From NCBI RefSeq assembly GCF_041916735.1, contig NZ_JAYRYY010000004.1: a stretch of DNA of 64,000 nt; one strand, given 5' to 3'. The stretch is from Zoogloea sp016790385 (GTDB lineage Bacteria; Pseudomonadota; Gammaproteobacteria; Burkholderiales; Rhodocyclaceae). Below are positions 63,346-64,000 of this stretch, piece after piece. The notes below the pieces were generated by a model. That model saw nothing but the letters and a program-made list of their open reading frames with translations. It was not told the DNA's origin and did not search any database. A program made the position numbers and the translations under genes. Position 1 is the stretch's first letter, and each line of letters opens with the position of its first letter.

Positions 63346-63920
63346 ATGCTTTTGTTAGCGGTGCCCTCCAACACCGGCACAGGCCCCTTGGTTGACGCGG
63401 ATAAGGTCTTGCGGAGATCGCGACGCGGACACGAGGCCCGTCCATCCCCGCTGTGGCCCGCTCCGACCCATCGTCCATCACCTGCGGCCCATGGTCTTCA
63501 GGGCGGAGCGTGCGCGCCGCAGACATTATTGTTCTCTGCGCTCTAACCCGGGGCACATCGAAAGCCGCCCCGGCATTGCCCTTGAGTGATCTTGCCCAAA
63601 GGCCGGGCGTGATGCGGCCTTTTGCGGACGGGGGCGTCTATCGTGCGGCGCCGAAAGCAGGTACGGGAAAAGGGACAGACACTCAGATCGCATCGAGGTG
63701 CGACACCACCTGGACTGGTGTTCGAAAAGGGCTGTGCCGGGACATCGGATAGCCCGCTTGGGATGCCTGAAAGAGCGCTCGCTTCATGCCAAAGGATTGA
63801 CGCCGCAGGATCACGGCTTACAATCCCCATGGCATCCGCCGGAGCGGCGGTTCAGTCCAACGAGGTTTATCCGGAGATAAAGTCAATTCTGGTGTATGCG
63901 ATGCTTTCGGCATAGGTTGA
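63346..63920. other. Gene-poor stretch
   Basis: No supportable gene in 575 bases: the short open frames are Arg/Pro/Ser-rich and on both strands. Visible: a hairpin at 63598-63622 and, near 63665, AGGGACAGAC, a phrase often seen near REP-associated transposases, though no such gene is here. Likely intergenic debris next to a mobile or variable region beyond the edge. Confidence 0.5.
63598..63623 (+). terminator. Possible terminator
   Basis: Inverted repeat AAAGGCCG / CGGCCTTT with a 9-base loop, four T at the end; usable on both strands. It lies 250 bases past the last annotated gene, so its gene is unclear. Confidence 0.4.
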
Positions 63921-64000
63921 TCAGGCGGCGAGCGGCTGCTGTTGGGTTTCATCGATGGGTCCTGGAACGCCGTCCTTGAAGACAATTCCAGCGAGCATCT
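63921..64000 (-). CDS. C-terminus of an unidentified protein (5' part outside window)
   Basis: Minus-strand open frame entering from the right edge and ending at TGA 63921-63923; the visible residues end VFKDGVPGPIDETQQQPLAA. The short, Gln-rich ending reminds me of transposase C-termini, but this is only an impression. Only 25 codons are visible. Confidence 0.4.
   Translation of the reverse strand, partial: MLAGIVFKDGVPGPIDETQQQPLAA

Overview
The window is high-G+C DNA with tightly packed genes on both strands. Gene content suggests a betaproteobacterium of the Rhodocyclales type (Zoogloea/Thauera-like). The pointers are a PEP-CTERM protein with a sigma54-type promoter, ubiUVT, SAH-riboswitch-controlled ahcY, assimilatory nirBD with NtrC-like sites, and many GGDEF/PAS sensors. 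This placement is inferred from gene content and style; no rRNA or other phylogenetic marker is in the window.

Layout. 1-2750: MgtA-type Mg2+ P-type ATPase, cut by the window edge within its last codons. 2.9-6.5 kb: methyltransferase, response-regulator/PAS/histidine kinase, PEP-CTERM protein. 6.8-9.1 kb: ahpC-ahpF peroxide defence with an OxyR-like site abutting the ahpC promoter, divergent from an Old Yellow Enzyme. 10.4-18.5 kb: a large hybrid sensor kinase, secreted zinc phospholipase-C-like protein, PAP2 phosphatase plus glycosyltransferase, arfB and an RlmN-like radical SAM methyltransferase. 18.5-18.8 kb: a non-coding, inverted-repeat-bounded segment. 18.9-26 kb: housekeeping genes (yejK, dgkA, hydrolase, flavin reductase, mutY, Lon-N protein, ubiX, Na+/solute symporter). 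26.2-29.8 kb: an orphan substrate-binding protein and the O2-independent ubiquinone genes ubiU-ubiV-ubiT. 29.9-38 kb: VanZ-like protein, a small ferredoxin/hydrolase/GST run, a NodIJ-like ABC exporter interrupted by a GGDEF-hemerythrin gene, cutA and dsbD.

38.1-48.5 kb is the most interesting part. An SAH riboswitch precedes ahcY, and metF, its usual close partner, lies 8 kb away. Between them sits a compact island with visibly lower G+C: a ribbon-helix-helix/PIN toxin-antitoxin pair with a perfect operator palindrome, then five genes in one direction, four of them with overlapping or almost touching ends. These are a DndC sulfurtransferase, a DndD SMC-like ATPase, a fusion of a DndE-like domain to an FtsK-type motor, an ABC-type AAA ATPase and a DUF4435/TOPRIM-like protein. 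The last two resemble the AriA/AriB pair of PARIS. dndA, dndB and dndFGH are absent. I know of no described system with this composition. It reads as a phosphorothioation-type modification module joined to a PARIS-like effector.

48.6-64 kb: a PAS-GGDEF-EAL protein, an operon of a J-domain protein with three unrecognised proteins, then nirB-nirD-nirC and a PP2C phosphatase/degenerate kinase fusion behind a sigma54-type promoter with two helically phased NtrC-like sites. An orphan modD, a DUF1877 protein, an unknown protein, a VOC protein and a small secreted protein follow. The last 650 bases are almost gene-free and end in the C-terminus of an unidentified reading frame on the minus strand.
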